Shown here: one piece after another, positions 62,822 through 64,000 of the stretch
Layout of the letters: the number at the start of each line of letters is the position of its first letter
How positions within the stretch are numbered: the stretch's first letter is position 1
From: Streptomyces klenkii
GTDB taxonomy: Bacteria; Actinomycetota; Actinomycetes; Streptomycetales; Streptomycetaceae
Direction: 5' to 3'
NCBI RefSeq assembly: GCF_003626645.1
Contig: NZ_RBAM01000001.1
Span: 248,001 to 312,000 of the forward strand
DNA length: 64,000 nucleotides
The notes under the pieces: model-generated
The model's input: only the letters and a program-made list of their open reading frames with translations
What the model was told of the DNA's origin: nothing
Databases searched by the model: none
Program-made: the position numbers and the translations under genes

Positions 62822-64000
62822 ATGAGTTACGACCTTGCAGTCGGAGCCGACGTCAGCATCGTCAACAAAGCGGCCGAGGAGGTCTACGGCCAGCTGTATC
62901 CGCGCTACTTCACCGGCACCCAGCCGTACGACGCCGGAGGCACGTCCGTCACGGTGACCTGGGACGTCAAGACCGCACCCGTCTTCGACCTCACCCCGCC
63001 CGCGCACTCCGAGGAGGAGTTACGCGCGCGCTTCACCGCGGGCGCCGCCGCCGGCCGGTTCACCGAGGACCAGGCGGCGGAGTTCGCGGCCGGCCTGCGC
63101 GAGTCGCTGGACGGAAGCACCTTCCAGGTCGTCCTGCGCCAGGTCCACGTCACCGTCGACACGGGCAGTGGGCCCCTGGTGGAAGGGGACGTGACCGTGA
63201 CGGTCGACGTCCAGGCCACCACGTCCGCGGAAGGCCTGCTCACCCTGAACCCCCTCAAGGCCGTGGCCAGTGACACCAGCCACGTCGAGAAGGTGATCCT
63301 GGACAACGTCGTGCTGCCCGCCCTCCTCGACCAGGCCCGCCAGGTCCTCTCGGGCATCAAGCTGCCCAAGCCGGACATCCCGCTGCTGGACCTGTCGGTG
63401 CCGGTCCCCGTCATCCAGCCGCAGCGGGCCGTGGCCGCCATGAACCTCGTGGAGCACGGCATCCCGAAGCCGCCGTTCCCGGACACCTGGCCGGCGAGCC
63501 CGTTCTTCGCCCTGCTCGGCATGGACACGGTCCGGCGGATCGCCGAGGCGGCCACCGCGTACCTCGAAGGCAAGACCTTTCCCGCCGACGGGTCGAAGAA
63601 CGTGGGGGTCGGCACCGCCTACTTCAAGGCGACGATCGCCGTCCACCACGTGCAGTGCGAGGTCGTCGACGCCGACATCCCGACCGTACGCGTCCACGCC
63701 GCAGTCAACGGCAGCGGAAGCGCCGGCATCGACTGGATCGTGGGCGGATCGTGGGACGTGTACTACGACCTGGCGCTGGAGCCCGACCCCACCGTCACCC
63801 TCACCCTGTCGATGTCCGGGACCACGCTCAAGGCCACGACGGACAGCGTGAGCTCCTTCGACCTCAAGATCTATCCGCACGGCGACATCCTCAGCATCAT
63901 CGCCGGCTGGCTCGCCAACGCCCTCTCCTCCACCCTCGGCGGCCTCGTCGGCGACGCGCTCCGCGGCATCGAGTTCGACCTGGGCAGCCTCCCGGCCATT
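62822..64000 (+). CDS. P47/TULIP-like candidate protein, partial at the right edge
   Basis: 393 codons are visible, with no stop before the window ends. It starts MSYDLAVGADVSIVNKAAEE at ATG 62822, with AGGA just upstream. It shares with the leftward first gene the N-terminal D-L-A-V-G-x-D block, the W-D-V-x-x-A-P-x-F-x-L-x-P-P motif and the VVLPALLDQARQVLSGIKLP helix block, so the two arose by duplication. A second half has further strands (VYYDLALEPDPTVTLTLSMS) and an amphipathic C-terminal helix (ILSIIAGWLANALSSTL). This two-lobed strand-helix plan and the length of about 400 residues resemble clostridial P47, but that is inference. There is no signal peptide. Confidence 0.72.
   Translation, partial: MSYDLAVGADVSIVNKAAEEVYGQLYPRYFTGTQPYDAGGTSVTVTWDVKTAPVFDLTPPAHSEEELRARFTAGAAAGRFTEDQAAEFAAGLRESLDGSTFQVVLRQVHVTVDTGSGPLVEGDVTVTVDVQATTSAEGLLTLNPLKAVASDTSHVEKVILDNVVLPALLDQARQVLSGIKLPKPDIPLLDLSVPVPVIQPQRAVAAMNLVEHGIPKPPFPDTWPASPFFALLGMDTVRRIAEAATAYLEGKTFPADGSKNVGVGTAYFKATIAVHHVQCEVVDADIPTVRVHAAVNGSGSAGIDWIVGGSWDVYYDLALEPDPTVTLTLSMSGTTLKATTDSVSSFDLKIYPHGDILSIIAGWLANALSSTLGGLVGDALRGIEFDLGSLPAI

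Overview
The window is very GC-rich, with strong third-position GC bias, many GTG starts and long co-directional biosynthetic genes. Together with the gene families present (MbtH, large multimodular NRPSs, a Vat-type acetyltransferase, PUFA-type synthase), this points to a Streptomyces or closely related actinomycete chromosome, in an accessory region rich in specialised metabolism.

Left part (1-29.2 kb). After the 3' end of a DMT-family transporter, a type-B carboxylesterase and a 2H phosphoesterase comes a leftward three-gene NRPS operon: a 5305-aa synthetase (C-A[MT]-T / C-A-T / C-A-T / C-A-T-E), a 3000-aa synthetase (C-A-T-E / C-A-T-R) with a 4-bp ATGA overlap, and an MbtH-like protein. 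From residues I can align by eye, the predicted chain is (acyl?)-N-Me-Val-like, Ser, Pro-like, X, X, Pro-like. Positions 4 and 5 are epimerised, and the chain is released by an NAD(P)H-dependent terminal reductase as an aldehyde or alcohol.

Middle (28.9-34.5 kb). A small secreted Pro/Gly-rich peptide, a Vat/CatB acetyltransferase and a dienelactone-hydrolase protein are followed by a deletion scar, where a metallo-beta-lactamase-fold gene and an AraC regulator both survive only as 3' ends. Next come a class A FAD monooxygenase and a cytochrome P450.

34.5-49 kb. Five perfectly phased 23-bp direct repeats lie directly before a PUFA-synthase-like operon: PfaD-type enoyl reductase, PfaA-type KS-AT-ACP-KR-DH, and PfaC-type KS-CLF-AT-DH-DH. 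Gene order and the AT in the third protein recall myxobacterial pfa1-2-3, but there is a single ACP and no acyltransferase tail. A short secreted peptide (apparent ATC start), a small hydrophilic protein, an acyl-CoA synthetase and a LysR regulator follow.

Right part (52.4-64 kb). A LysR-divergent protein with a C-terminal Cys-rich knot-like tail faces a leftward six-gene operon of mostly unrecognised beta-rich proteins with an embedded trans-polyprenyl diphosphate synthase. A divergent gene runs off the right end. The first gene of the operon and the divergent gene are visible paralogues. Their style (short N-terminal F/Y-D-L-A-V-G segment, alternating beta strands, amphipathic helices, no signal peptides) suggests TULIP/P47-OrfX-like lipid-binding proteins. 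This is the best candidate here for an undescribed system: lipid-carrier proteins linked to isoprenoid chain synthesis. No tRNA, rRNA, CRISPR array, transposase or phage gene was seen.
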